DNA of 64,000 nucleotides from MPNP01 sp026709725 (GTDB taxonomy: Bacteria > Pseudomonadota > Alphaproteobacteria > Rhodobacterales > Rhodobacteraceae). A program made the translations under genes and the position numbers. The notes under the pieces were generated by a model. The model worked only from the letters and a program-made list of their open reading frames with translations. It did no database searches and was not told the origin of the DNA. Every line of letters starts with the position of its first letter. The stretch's first letter is position 1. The DNA lies in contig OZ241384.1 in NCBI GenBank assembly GCA_965200805.1, positions 2,232,001 through 2,296,000 of the forward strand, read 5' to 3'. Of this stretch, positions 47,912 through 58,040 are shown one piece after another.

Positions 47912-48220
47912 TGGTTACCCTGCGGTGTGTCATGAAATTGAATTCAGTGTAGATCGCCTAGCAAACTCTATTGCTGAAGCCGTGGAAACTATGCAAGGAT
48001 TTTGCTTATGACACAGGGACACCCGTTCGCTGCCGGTCGGGAACAGAAGAAGGGGAGCATCCGGGTTCTGCCCAAAACCATGCATTTCCTTCGCGCCATC
48101 TGTCTGAGCAATCCGGCTTGCAACGCTGGCCCGTTGCGGTGACAGGGTCTGGTTCAGCTGGACCCGAAATTGTTGTAGCAGACGATTCTGATGCCGTTGG
48201 GATGTTCGCCCCATCAATCA
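47912..48220. other. Stretch between ATPase gene and right direct repeat
   Basis: About 310 bases without a gene. 47996-48148 repeats the segment at 42338-42487 (IS66-associated debris). The promoter of the ATPase-PIN pair should lie just upstream of 47911 on the minus strand, but I cannot call its boxes. Confidence 0.5.
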
Positions 48221-48447
48221 TCACTTGAACCGGAGGACCCGTTTGCCAACAGGCCGGTGCGAGACCGGACTGTCATGAAAGAGAGAATTCGGTGGATGCC
48301 GGACCGCCGGAAGCGATCTGTCCCCTGTCGCTGGTTTGGGTGTGATTGAATGTTCCGGTGAATCTTTGGTCTTCCGGGATTTTGGATTATGTGGAGTTCA
48401 GTCGGCCATGTTCTCCACAGTCATGAAACAGTCGTAGGAGTGAAGCG

Positions 48448-48684
48448 ATGCCTTGTCGAATTGGTATGTCAACGGATGTGGAAAGGCGTGTCGGGGAATT
48501 GAAAGAGGGAGGGCAGGTCAGGGAAAATGCCGTCCTGAAAATTCTTCACCAAGACCTGACCTATGACGAGGCGAATGCAAGGGAAGCCTCCGAACGTGCC
48601 GCCTGCGGCCCGGGGTGTGCAGGCGGTCTGGGCGGCGGATACAGGCCCGGTCGGGTCTGGAGTGTGTACCGGCTTGACTGGTAG
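48448..48684 (+). CDS. Small hypothetical protein, possibly GIY-YIG-related (right copy)
   Basis: Identical in sequence, including its ribosome binding site, to the gene at 45894-46130. Confidence 0.55.
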   Translation: MPCRIGMSTDVERRVGELKEGGQVRENAVLKILHQDLTYDEANAREASERAACGPGCAGGLGGGYRPGRVWSVYRLDW

Positions 48685-48688
48685 GCCA

Positions 48689-48823
48689 TCATCTGCTGCA
48701 TGCATTCTCTTGCAGAAGATGCTCATGTTTCGGTGTCTTGTAGATCCTGCCTTTTGGACCCGGGATCAGTTTCCTGTTCTTGAAGTCCTGTTCCAGTGCC
48801 CTGTCATTGGTGTAGAGGAGGCG
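48689..48823 (-). pseudogene. 3' fragment of the PIN gene in the right repeat
   Basis: It encodes the last 44 residues of the PIN protein (RLLYTNDRALEQDF and onward), with the upstream part replaced by unrelated sequence at the repeat edge (48823). It keeps the final Asp of the active site but cannot be active alone. Confidence 0.85.
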
Positions 48824-48939
48824 GGTTCGGGAATAGCTGCAGTCAACCTGTGGTGAAATCAACCGATGGTGCAGATCTGATTGCATGTGCGATGCGCCTG
48901 CGGCATCCTGACAAAATGATATCGGGCCCTCTTTCGATT

Positions 48940-49088
48940 GGGGATTATATACTTGAGTAACCAATTTCCTAATTTATCTCATATAATCAATGACATAAAC
49001 CAACTGTACCCATAGATAGGAATTAAAGCATAAAATACTGATCCTTATGAACTAATTTAATTTTTGGTTACTCAAGTATATAATCCCC
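48940..49088. mobile_element. MITE, copy 2 (149 bp)
   Basis: Same element as at 12009-12158, with perfect inverted ends (GGGGATTATATACTTGAG). It is flanked by the 8-base duplication TTTCGATT (48932-48939 and 49089-49096). It lies in a non-coding stretch and disrupts no gene that I can see. Confidence 0.93.
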
Positions 49089-49096
49089 TTTCGATT

Positions 49097-49848
49097 GAGG
49101 CTGAGGGGATGGGTCAGTCGGGCATTTGCCTTGGCTCCCGCCCACGCCGGAGACCCTGAACTCCCTTGATGCGTGTTTGATCTCATGCAAGTCAATGCCC
49201 ATTCAAATTGACTGCATCGGATACCAGCGGGTATTGCCGGGTGGTCGCGGCCCTGGGGCTATACGGTTCAGACGCACACTTCTTTGACGCATGGCTGATA
49301 CGAAGCGATGGATTTCGCGTGTTCCGGCGGGTGGTTTGTGTGTGGTGTTGACAGCCCTGAACTGACCATTGCACGCTTTGCTGCAAGTGCCGGGAGGTTC
49401 CTCCGGTTGATGCTGAATGAAGGAACCGGTGGGGTGGGTGCTGTGTCAGGTCTTGCCATCAGTGCTCGCTGCCCCGATGGCGGAGTGTCCAAAGTCCTGA
49501 AGAGGAGCATTGACATGGACCTGTTAGACATTTGTGGTTGACACGACCGCGGATGATAATCGCGGCCCGGATGGCGGTGTCGGAGGCTGTTCGGCCGGTG
49601 ACAACCGGATCTGTGTCCGGCACCGGTGGCCTGATCCGCCTGTACGGTGTCAGGAGGCGGGGCGCGTCGGGACATGTCGCTGACAGTCAGCCATGGGGGA
49701 ATCGCTCCCCGTCAGCTGTCATAACTTGAGCAGCAAAGGAAAGTCGCATAAGTGCAGATGCGGCAGCACCGCTCAGGTAAGCTTCAACACCATCCGGGAC
49801 ATTCCGTTGCAGAAGGAGTTCACCCTGGCCGCGGACTGATTCCAGACG
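49097..49848. other. Intergenic stretch before the type III system
   Basis: About 750 bases without a supported gene. A family B repeat copy lies on the minus strand from about 49705 down to 49645 and shows weaker similarity further. Open frames on both strands are unrelated to known families. Confidence 0.45.
49645..49705 (-). repeat. Dispersed repeat family B, copy 3
   Basis: Reads on the minus strand as GGGAGCGATTCCCCCATGG followed by GACATGTCCCGACGCGCCC, as at 27363 and 8612. Confidence 0.7.
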
Positions 49849-51792
49849 ATGAGCCTCAGACAGGAATGGGGAAACGAGGAGTTGGGAAACTTGAAAAAAA
49901 CTGTTGGTGAGGCGGACAGTCTGGTGCAGGAAAACATCCGGGCCTTGAAGAATGTCTTTCCGGATGTCTTCAGGGAAGACAGGATCGATTTCACAGCGCT
50001 TCAGCAACTTCTCGGTGACAGTGTTGCCGAAGGTGAGGAAAAGTATGGTCTCAACTGGCATGGGAAGAGGAAGGCTCGCCAACTTGCACTGACAGCCCCA
50101 TCAGGTACTCTCCGGCCCTGTCCCGACGATAGCGTTGACTGGGACAATACACGCAACATCTTCATCGAAGGTGATAATCTGGAAGTCATTAAACTCTTGA
50201 GAAGAAGTTATGCCGGTAAGGTGAAACTGATCTACATTGATCCTCCCTACAACACGGGCAAGGATTTTGTCTATCCCGATGATTACCGGGATGGCATTCG
50301 GAACTATCTAACCTTGACCAACCAGCAAAACGGGAGTGACGGGAACGGAAAACTTACCTCGAACACAGAGGTATCCGGCCGTTTTCATACCACCTGGCTG
50401 AACATGATCTATCCCAGACTGAAAATCGCCAGAACGTTATTGAGGGATGATGGGATATTTATCGCATCGATATCTGATGCCGAAATCCACAATCTTCGTT
50501 CATGTCTTGATGAGATTTTCGGCAGTGATAATTTTTTGGCCTGCATTGTATGGAATTCAACAAAATCCGTTACGAATACCGCAATTGTATCGGTTTCACA
50601 TACATATAATCTGATATATGCCAGAAATTCAGAATATTTTAAGGGAAATCGTACCCATTTCAGATTGCCTGAAACCGGAGAAGGCTTTTCGAACCCGGAC
50701 AATGACCATCGTGGAGAGTGGAAGGCGGATCCATTCCAGGTCGGCGGTGAACGCCCCAATCAGCAATACCCCATCAAGAACCCCAATACAGGTGAAACAT
50801 ACTACCCCAACCCTGGGAACAGCTGGAAGAACGAACTGAGCGTGTTTCGTACATTGCTTGCGGATGACCGAATTGTCTTTGGCACAACTGGCTGTGCAGG
50901 TCCTCAGCGAAAGCGCTTTCTTTCTGAGGCAAACGAGCGCGGAAGAGTCTCATCAACCTTGTGGCATGATATTGACACGACGACAAACGCCACTCGGTCC
51001 CTGAAGCTCCTCATGGGGAGTGCTGTATTTGACAATCCCAAGCCCACTTCATTGATCGAGAGATTCATTCAACTTGCAGTTCATGATACATCTGGTGCGA
51101 TAGTTATGGACTTTTTTGCCGGGTCTGGAACTACAGGTCATGCAGTGATGAAACAGAATGCCATTGATAATGGATCTCGCCGTTTTATTGCTGTGCAGTT
51201 ACCGGAAAGTCTGGATGAGAATATCAAAGAACAAAAACTGGCCGCAAGGTACTGCAAGAAAATTGGCAGACCACAGAACATCGCCGAACTTGCAAAGGAG
51301 CGTCTCAGGTTGGCCGGGAAGGACGTTGTCAAGCGGAATCCCGGCTATTCCGGTGACTTGGGCTTCAAGGTGTTCAGGCTCGACAGCAGCAATATCAGTA
51401 TTTGGAATCCTGACAGGAATGATCTTGAGCAGTCTCTCCTTGATTACACCGACCATATTGCGGAAGGCCGGAGTGAGCAAGACATACTCTATGAGCTTTT
51501 GCTCAAACGTGGAGTCGATTTAGCGATACCGATTGATGTAAGGGTGATTGCAGGAAAAACAGTTCATTCTATGGGGGATGGCACACTTTTTGCTTGTCTT
51601 GACGAGATGATTGAGATGTCAGAGATCGAAGATTTGGGGTCCGGCATCGCAGAATGGTTCATAGAATTGGACGCAATTAAAAAAGAAGCACATGTAGTTT
51701 TTCGTGACAGTGCATTTGCCGATGATGTCGTAAAGACAAATATGTGTGCCATGCTGGAGCAGAATGGCATCAAACATATCCTCAGCCTGTAA
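49849..51792 (+). CDS. mod: Type III restriction-modification methyltransferase (Mod)
   Basis: This 647-residue N6-adenine beta-class methyltransferase is the modification and specificity subunit of a type III system. Catalytic motif IV is IYIDPPYNTGKDF at about residue 130. AdoMet motif I is VMDFFAGSGTTGHAV at about residue 420. The central target-recognition domain lies between them. The start has no strong ribosome binding site. It is followed after 15 bases by the res gene. It lacks the long tandem repeats seen in phase-variable mod genes of pathogens. Confidence 0.92.
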   Translation: MSLRQEWGNEELGNLKKTVGEADSLVQENIRALKNVFPDVFREDRIDFTALQQLLGDSVAEGEEKYGLNWHGKRKARQLALTAPSGTLRPCPDDSVDWDNTRNIFIEGDNLEVIKLLRRSYAGKVKLIYIDPPYNTGKDFVYPDDYRDGIRNYLTLTNQQNGSDGNGKLTSNTEVSGRFHTTWLNMIYPRLKIARTLLRDDGIFIASISDAEIHNLRSCLDEIFGSDNFLACIVWNSTKSVTNTAIVSVSHTYNLIYARNSEYFKGNRTHFRLPETGEGFSNPDNDHRGEWKADPFQVGGERPNQQYPIKNPNTGETYYPNPGNSWKNELSVFRTLLADDRIVFGTTGCAGPQRKRFLSEANERGRVSSTLWHDIDTTTNATRSLKLLMGSAVFDNPKPTSLIERFIQLAVHDTSGAIVMDFFAGSGTTGHAVMKQNAIDNGSRRFIAVQLPESLDENIKEQKLAARYCKKIGRPQNIAELAKERLRLAGKDVVKRNPGYSGDLGFKVFRLDSSNISIWNPDRNDLEQSLLDYTDHIAEGRSEQDILYELLLKRGVDLAIPIDVRVIAGKTVHSMGDGTLFACLDEMIEMSEIEDLGSGIAEWFIELDAIKKEAHVVFRDSAFADDVVKTNMCAMLEQNGIKHILSL

Positions 51793-51807
51793 GTTCATCT
51801 GACGTCA

Positions 51808-54800
51808 ATGAAGTTGCATTTCGAAGACAATCTGGACTACCAAAATGAGGCTATCTCATCCGTTGTTGGCCTTTTCAAAGGACAAGAACTGTCTCGCAAT
51901 GAGTTCACCGTCGCTTACCGCTCAAGTGAAACTCCACAAATCGCATTTGGCATGACCGAGAGCGATCTTGGTATAGGTAACAAATTAGAGTTGTCAGATG
52001 ACGAAATTCTGAAAAACATACAGGATATACAACTTTGTAATGGTCTATCTCCCTCAGAGGCACTCGTTGGTCGCGATTTTACCGTTGAGATGGAAACGGG
52101 TACGGGCAAAACCTATGTTTATCTCCGTACGATCTTTGAACTGAACAAGCGGTATGGCTTCACCAAATTTATCATCGTGGTTCCATCAATTGCGATCAAG
52201 GAAGGAACATATAAGACCCTTCAAATAACCCGTGAACACATCGAGAACCTGTACCCGATGGCAAGGGGTTACGAATACTTCCAATATGATTCCAATCGGC
52301 TTGCTGCAGTACGCAACTTTGCCACTAGCCCAAGCATACAGATCATGGTTGTGACCGTTGGAGCAATAAACAAGAAGGATACGAACAACCTCTATAAGCA
52401 TAGCGAGAAGACGGGCGGGGAGAGGCCAATTGACTTGGTTCGCGCAACCAATCCGATCATTGTTGTTGATGAGCCCCAAAGCGTGGATGGTGGCCTCGGA
52501 GGAAGAGGAAGGAAGGCCTTGGGTGCCATGGCGCCCCTATGTACGCTGCGTTACTCTGCAACTCATGTGGACAAACACCATATGGTTTATCGGCTTGATG
52601 CTGTTGATGCCTATGAACGCGGGCTTGTTAAGCAGGTCGAGATCGCTGCTCTTGAAGTCATAGGTGGACACAACAGGCCTTATGTTCGACTAATCTCAAC
52701 TCAGAATAAGAGTGGTAGCATCCTGGCCAAGGTCGAGGTCGACATGACATCTGGTGGTGAATTAAGGCGCCAAGTTGTCACAGTAGAAGATGGTGACAAT
52801 CTCGAAAATCTCACACAGCGACCGCTTTATGAAAATTATCGTATAGGGACGATTGCTGTTGGGAAAAACAACCAGTCTGTAGAATTGAGTATGCCCGATG
52901 GTGAGAAATTGCTTCGTCCGGGTGAAGAAGTCGGTGGGGTCGATTCAGTGCAGCTAAATCGCCTGATGATCCAGCGAACAATTAAAGAGCATCTTGACAA
53001 GGAAAAGCGCTTCAGAGCCGAAAATCGTGAAGTTAAGGTCCTCAGCTTGTTTTTCATTGATAGTGTCAAGCATTACCGTCGCTATGAATCTGATGGAAAA
53101 ATTACCAAGGGAGACTGCGCACAGATATTCGAAGAAGAGCTCAGGAAATTCGCCAGTCACCCAGACTACCAGAATCTCTTCGCAGATATGGATCTGGAAA
53201 CAGAAATTGACGAAATTCACAACGGCTATTTTTCCATTGACAGGAAAGGATTATGGACAGAGACAAATGAGAACAATCAGATAAGCAGAGAGTGCGCTGA
53301 ACGCGCTTACAGCCTCATCATGAAGGATAAAGAGAAGCTGCTTAGCTTTGAGTCCAAACTGAGATTTATCTTCTCTCATTCTGCGCTCAAAGAGGGTTGG
53401 GATAATCCCAATGTGTTCCAAATCTGTGTGCTTCGTGACATTGGCACTGAGCGGGAACGTCGCCAGACCCTTGGTCGCGGCCTCAGACTCTGCGTAAATC
53501 AGAATGGAGAACGTCTACGAGGATCTGATGTCAATACCCTGACCGTGATTGCCACTGAAAGTTATGAGGAGTTTGCCGAGGCCCTTCAAAAAGAAATTGA
53601 AAAGGAAGCAGGTATACGCTTTGGTATTGTTGAGAAGCATCAATTCGCCAGGATTGCAACATCGGTGGACGATGGAACATTCAGCCGCCTTGGAACCAAA
53701 AAATCCGAAATCATCTGGACTTATCTTCGAGATCTCGGTTTTATCAATGCGGATGGCGGGGTGAAAGACAGGTTGAGAGTAGCACTGAATAGTGACAGTT
53801 TTTTTCTCCCCAAAGATCTCAAGGAGCATCAAGGTGGAGTTGTAGAAACTCTCAAGAAACTTGCCAGCAATATATCTATCAAGAATGCAGATGAGAAGAT
53901 ACCGATCCGGGTACGGAAATCTATTCTTGAAAGTGAGGAATTTAAGGCACTTTGGGATCGTATTAAACACAAAACAATTTACAGAGTTGAATTTGATACT
54001 GATCGACTCATTTGTGAATGTGCCAGTGCAATTGAAAATAGCCCGGGCATTGCAAGAGCGAGAGCCCAGTTTCATTTGGCAGAAATCAAGATAGGCAAAG
54101 GCGGCGTTCAGGCGAACGAAACATCTACATCGGGGTTTACCAGTATTTTCGAAGACGACATCGAAATTCCTGATCTGCTAACTTATCTTCAAGACAAAAC
54201 TCAACTTACGCGTAGGAGTCTTGCAAGGATTTTGATCCAGAGTCGTCGCCTTGCCGATCTCAAAAAGAACCCACAAGAATTTCTTGATCTTGTTGTCAAA
54301 GCCGTCAATGGCAAGAAAAACCATGCTCTTGTTGATGGCATCAAGTATTTTCGCATTGGCAACGATAGCTATTACGCGCAAGAACTGTTTCAGAATGAAG
54401 AACTCACGGGCTACTTCAAGAATACTGTTGCCTCTGAAAAGTCAGTTTTTGATCGTGTATTGTATGATCAGGGGGTCGAAAAGACCTTTGCCGAGGAGCT
54501 GAAAAAAAATGAAGCGGTCAAGGTTTTCACCAAACTTCCCCGCTGGTTTAAAATCCGTACACCTCTTGGAACATACAACCCGGATTGGGCTATTGTCATT
54601 GAAGACAGGGGCACAGAGAGACTCTACCTTGTCGTGGAAAGCAAGAGCAGTGTTTGGCTTGAGCAGTGGCGCCCCGGCGAATCAGATAAATTCAGATGTG
54701 GCGAAAAACACTTTGCTGCATTGAAAATTGACGAAGTTGACAATCCTGCACGATTCATGTCTGCAACCACTGTCAATGATGTGTTGAAGAATCATTCGGA

Positions 54801-54813
54801 TATGAACGCATGA
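51808..54813 (+). CDS. res: Type III restriction endonuclease subunit (Res)
   Basis: This 1001-residue helicase-nuclease works with Mod to cut unmethylated DNA in an ATP-dependent way. Helicase motif I is METGTGKTYVYLR at about residue 95, motif II is IVVDEPQSV at about residue 220, and motif VI is RRQTLGRGLRLCV at about residue 550. The nuclease core is in the C-terminus: NPDWAIVIE, then LYLVVESKSSVW (PD and ExK). The length is full and no break is seen. Confidence 0.93.
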   Translation: MKLHFEDNLDYQNEAISSVVGLFKGQELSRNEFTVAYRSSETPQIAFGMTESDLGIGNKLELSDDEILKNIQDIQLCNGLSPSEALVGRDFTVEMETGTGKTYVYLRTIFELNKRYGFTKFIIVVPSIAIKEGTYKTLQITREHIENLYPMARGYEYFQYDSNRLAAVRNFATSPSIQIMVVTVGAINKKDTNNLYKHSEKTGGERPIDLVRATNPIIVVDEPQSVDGGLGGRGRKALGAMAPLCTLRYSATHVDKHHMVYRLDAVDAYERGLVKQVEIAALEVIGGHNRPYVRLISTQNKSGSILAKVEVDMTSGGELRRQVVTVEDGDNLENLTQRPLYENYRIGTIAVGKNNQSVELSMPDGEKLLRPGEEVGGVDSVQLNRLMIQRTIKEHLDKEKRFRAENREVKVLSLFFIDSVKHYRRYESDGKITKGDCAQIFEEELRKFASHPDYQNLFADMDLETEIDEIHNGYFSIDRKGLWTETNENNQISRECAERAYSLIMKDKEKLLSFESKLRFIFSHSALKEGWDNPNVFQICVLRDIGTERERRQTLGRGLRLCVNQNGERLRGSDVNTLTVIATESYEEFAEALQKEIEKEAGIRFGIVEKHQFARIATSVDDGTFSRLGTKKSEIIWTYLRDLGFINADGGVKDRLRVALNSDSFFLPKDLKEHQGGVVETLKKLASNISIKNADEKIPIRVRKSILESEEFKALWDRIKHKTIYRVEFDTDRLICECASAIENSPGIARARAQFHLAEIKIGKGGVQANETSTSGFTSIFEDDIEIPDLLTYLQDKTQLTRRSLARILIQSRRLADLKKNPQEFLDLVVKAVNGKKNHALVDGIKYFRIGNDSYYAQELFQNEELTGYFKNTVASEKSVFDRVLYDQGVEKTFAEELKKNEAVKVFTKLPRWFKIRTPLGTYNPDWAIVIEDRGTERLYLVVESKSSVWLEQWRPGESDKFRCGEKHFAALKIDEVDNPARFMSATTVNDVLKNHSDMNA

Positions 54814-54913
54814 CCCATGGCCAGAAAAATACCCGAAAAAGGCAGAGAGTTGATAATAACCATGATTACAGGGATGCCGGCAATCACATGATCGCGAGAT
54901 AGGGAGACAGAAC

Positions 54914-56476
54914 GTGCGCGTTGGTGCAGTCAACGAAACAGGAAATGAAGAGGGGCGGGTGGCCATCACACCGGATTCGGCACAGCGGATCGGGAAACTT
55001 GGTCATGATGTCATTCTGGAACGTGGTGCGGGTCTGCAGGCGGGATTTCCTGATCACGAATATGAAGAGGCCGGTGTCACCCTGGTTTCTGATGACGCGG
55101 GTGTTGTCAGTGCAATTGATGTTCTGGTGCGGGTGCGCGAGCCGGATGCCGATGATCTTGCTCGGATGACTGCAGGCCAGACCCTGATTTCCTTCTTCTA
55201 TCCCGGACGCAATGAGACACTGCTTGCAGAGGCCTGCAATCGCGAGCTGACGGTGGTGGCGATGGATATGGTCCCACGCATCTCGCGCGCGCAGAAAATG
55301 GACGCGCTGTCGTCCATGGCCAATATTGCCGGGTACCGGGCTGTTATTGAGGCCAGTGCCGCCTATGGACGTTTCCTGTCTGGTCAGATCACGGCGGCAG
55401 GCAAGAATCCGCCTGCCCGTGTTCTGGTCGTTGGAGCCGGAGTCGCCGGCCTCTCGGCCATCGGCACTGCGGTGTCACTGGGGGCGGTTGTCAGGGCGTT
55501 CGATGTCCGGCCCGAAGTGGCAGAACAGATCGCTTCGATGGGTGCCGAGTTTCTCTATCTGGACTTTGATGACCGGCAGACGGATGCCGGTGGGTATGCG
55601 AAGCCCTCATCACCCGAATTTCGTGAAAAACAACTCGAACTCTTCCATTCAGTTGCACCGGAAACAGACATCCTGATCACAACTGCCCTGATTCCCGGAA
55701 TGGACGCACCGAAATTATGGCTTGGCGATATGGTCGATGCGATGCCGGTGGGTGCTGTGATTGTTGACCTTGCGGCGGAAGCGGGGGGCAACTGCGAATA
55801 CACGAGAGTTGGCGAACGTCATGCGACCGGGAATGGTGTGACGATCCTTGGCTACACTGACTTGCCGTCACGGATGCCGAAGATGGCATCGCTGCTGTAT
55901 GCATCCAACATCACCCAGATGCTCGGTGAGCTGACACCTGAAAAGGATGGCAGGATCGTCGTCAACATGGACGATGATGTGATCAGGGGATCGGTTGTGA
56001 CCCATCAGGGGGCCGTGACCTATCCGCCTCCTAGGCCCAAAACGGCAGCGATTGCGAAACCGCCCGCCCGCAGGGTATCCGAACCCGACCCTGCCGAGAT
56101 CGAAGCGGAAAGGGTTCGGCGCCAGACGCGCACTGCCCGGATGCAATCCATGGCCCTGCTTGCCGGAACCCTGATCCTCCTCGGGCTTGGCATGGTCGCA
56201 CCGGTGAGTTTCATGCAGCACCTGATTGTCTTTATTTTGAGCTGCTTTGTCGGCTATCATGTCATCTGGAATGTCAGCCATGCCCTGCACACCCCGCTCA
56301 TGTCGATCACCAATGCAATTTCGGGGATCATTGTTGTCGGTGCCATGCTGCAGATCGTCTCCGGGACCATGACTGTCGTCATCCTGGCGGCGATTTCGGT
56401 TCTCATTGCAACAGTGAATATCGTCGGTGGCTTCACTGTGACCAGGCGCATGCTCGCAATGTTCCGAAAAAGTTGA
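54914..56476 (+). CDS. pntA: NAD(P) transhydrogenase alpha subunit
   Basis: This 520-residue fused alpha1-alpha2 form carries an N-terminal NAD(H)-binding domain (dI; Rossmann motif VVGAGVAGLSAIGTAV) and a C-terminal membrane part with about four hydrophobic segments. It couples proton entry to NADPH formation in the inner membrane. The start is GTG 54914 with GGAG upstream. It is followed after 10 bases by pntB. Confidence 0.94.
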   Translation: MRVGAVNETGNEEGRVAITPDSAQRIGKLGHDVILERGAGLQAGFPDHEYEEAGVTLVSDDAGVVSAIDVLVRVREPDADDLARMTAGQTLISFFYPGRNETLLAEACNRELTVVAMDMVPRISRAQKMDALSSMANIAGYRAVIEASAAYGRFLSGQITAAGKNPPARVLVVGAGVAGLSAIGTAVSLGAVVRAFDVRPEVAEQIASMGAEFLYLDFDDRQTDAGGYAKPSSPEFREKQLELFHSVAPETDILITTALIPGMDAPKLWLGDMVDAMPVGAVIVDLAAEAGGNCEYTRVGERHATGNGVTILGYTDLPSRMPKMASLLYASNITQMLGELTPEKDGRIVVNMDDDVIRGSVVTHQGAVTYPPPRPKTAAIAKPPARRVSEPDPAEIEAERVRRQTRTARMQSMALLAGTLILLGLGMVAPVSFMQHLIVFILSCFVGYHVIWNVSHALHTPLMSITNAISGIIVVGAMLQIVSGTMTVVILAAISVLIATVNIVGGFTVTRRMLAMFRKS

Positions 56477-56486
56477 GGATTGACAA

Positions 56487-57938
56487 GTGACAGGTATTAT
56501 CACCGCAGCCTATATTTCCGCTGCCATCCTGTTCATTCTGGCTCTTGGAGGTCTCTCCGATCAGGAGCGGGCCAAGCGGGCGATCTGGTACGGTGTTTTT
56601 GGTATGGCACTTGCCATGCTGGCCACCGCATTTTCCCTCTTCAGCGGGCCAATTTCTCTGGAATCAATTCCGAATATTGAGATTCTGCTTGCGGTCATTG
56701 CCGTGGGTGCGGTTGCCGGGCTGATTGTGGCCTTCCGGGTCCAGATGACGGGGATGCCACAGCTGGTTGCGATCCTTCATTCCTTTGTCGGTCTCGCAGC
56801 CGTCTTCATCGGTCTGAATGCCGACATTGTCCTCAATGAGGTATCGGGGCTGCCCGCCTCACCCGAGATTACGGGGTTTGCCGCCCGACTCGCCGAAAAG
56901 GATTCCGTCGAGATCATGATTCTCAAGGTTGAGGTTCTTCTCGGGATTTTTATCGGTGCCATTACATTTACAGGTTCAGTGGTTGCCTATGGCAAACTTG
57001 CCGGACTGATCTCCGGTTTGCCCCGACAACTGCCCGGTGGGCACATCCTTAACCTCATCATGGCCGTGCTCTGTGTGGTGCTTGGTGCAATGTATCTGGC
57101 GGGATCAGACATCTGGACCATTATTGTGATTGCCGTGATTGCAGGTCTGATCGGCTGGCATCTCATCATGGGTATCGGGGGCGCCGACATGCCGGTTGTG
57201 GTCTCGATGCTCAACTCCTATTCCGGTTGGGCCGCAGCTGCGATCGGCTTCACGCTGGAAAACGATCTGCTGATTGTCACGGGGGCTCTGGTGGGCTCCT
57301 CCGGCGCGATTCTTTCCTACATCATGTGCAAGGCCATGAACCGTCATTTCGTCAGCGTGATCCTTGGCGGATTTGGTGGCACCGGCGCCCCGACCGACTC
57401 GGTTGAGGGCGAGCAGCAACCCATTGGCGCTGATGGTGTGGCGGATGCGCTCCGGGATGCTTCATCCGTCATTATCGTTCCCGGCTACGGCATGGCGGTG
57501 GCCCAGGCCCAGAGTGCGATCAGTGAACTCACGGAGCGCTTGCGCAGTCAGGGAAAAACAGTCCGTTTCGCCATCCATCCCGTGGCGGGCCGTCTGCCCG
57601 GACATATGAATGTTCTCCTGGCCGAAGCACGGGTTCCCTATGACATCGTGATGGAAATGGACGAAATCAATGCCGATTTCCCGGACACGGATGTGACGAT
57701 CGTGGTAGGCTCCAACGATATTGTCAACCCCGCCGCCCTCGAGGATCCCAATTCACCCATCGCCGGCATGCCCGTTCTCGAAGTCTGGCAATCCCGGCTG
57801 GTCATCGTCTCCAAACGCGGGCAGGGCACCGGTTACTCCGGGATTGAAAACCCGCTCTTCTATCGGGACAACACGCGTATGTTCTTTGGCGATGCCAAAG
57901 CCTCTGTCGATCAGATTCTCGCTCTCATCACCGAGTGA
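56487..57938 (+). CDS. pntB: NAD(P) transhydrogenase beta subunit
   Basis: This 483-residue inner-membrane subunit has about nine transmembrane segments, then the cytoplasmic NADP(H)-binding domain (dIII; GYGMAVAQAQSAISEL, VVGSNDIVNPAA). The start is GTG 56487 with GAGG upstream. It forms the proton-pumping transhydrogenase with PntA. Confidence 0.94.
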   Translation: MTGIITAAYISAAILFILALGGLSDQERAKRAIWYGVFGMALAMLATAFSLFSGPISLESIPNIEILLAVIAVGAVAGLIVAFRVQMTGMPQLVAILHSFVGLAAVFIGLNADIVLNEVSGLPASPEITGFAARLAEKDSVEIMILKVEVLLGIFIGAITFTGSVVAYGKLAGLISGLPRQLPGGHILNLIMAVLCVVLGAMYLAGSDIWTIIVIAVIAGLIGWHLIMGIGGADMPVVVSMLNSYSGWAAAAIGFTLENDLLIVTGALVGSSGAILSYIMCKAMNRHFVSVILGGFGGTGAPTDSVEGEQQPIGADGVADALRDASSVIIVPGYGMAVAQAQSAISELTERLRSQGKTVRFAIHPVAGRLPGHMNVLLAEARVPYDIVMEMDEINADFPDTDVTIVVGSNDIVNPAALEDPNSPIAGMPVLEVWQSRLVIVSKRGQGTGYSGIENPLFYRDNTRMFFGDAKASVDQILALITE

Positions 57939-58040
57939 CAATGACCCAATTTGAGAACCGGCCTGTTCATTTGAAGACGAAACCGCTGCAATGCCCGCAA
58001 GTGCAACGCCACCCGCATCCTGAATGATCTGGAGACAGCC

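Larger units (their letters stand above)
48221..48823 (+). repeat. 603-bp direct repeat, right copy
   Basis: Identical copy of 45667-46269. Recombination between the two would delete exactly 2554 bases, removing the ATPase gene and the 5' part of the PIN gene. Confidence 0.92.

Noticed and set aside
48689..48964. 91-codon minus-strand ORF starting inside the MITE and ending in PIN sequence
   Set aside because: Its start is chance sequence in the MITE end; only the PIN 3' fragment is of gene origin.
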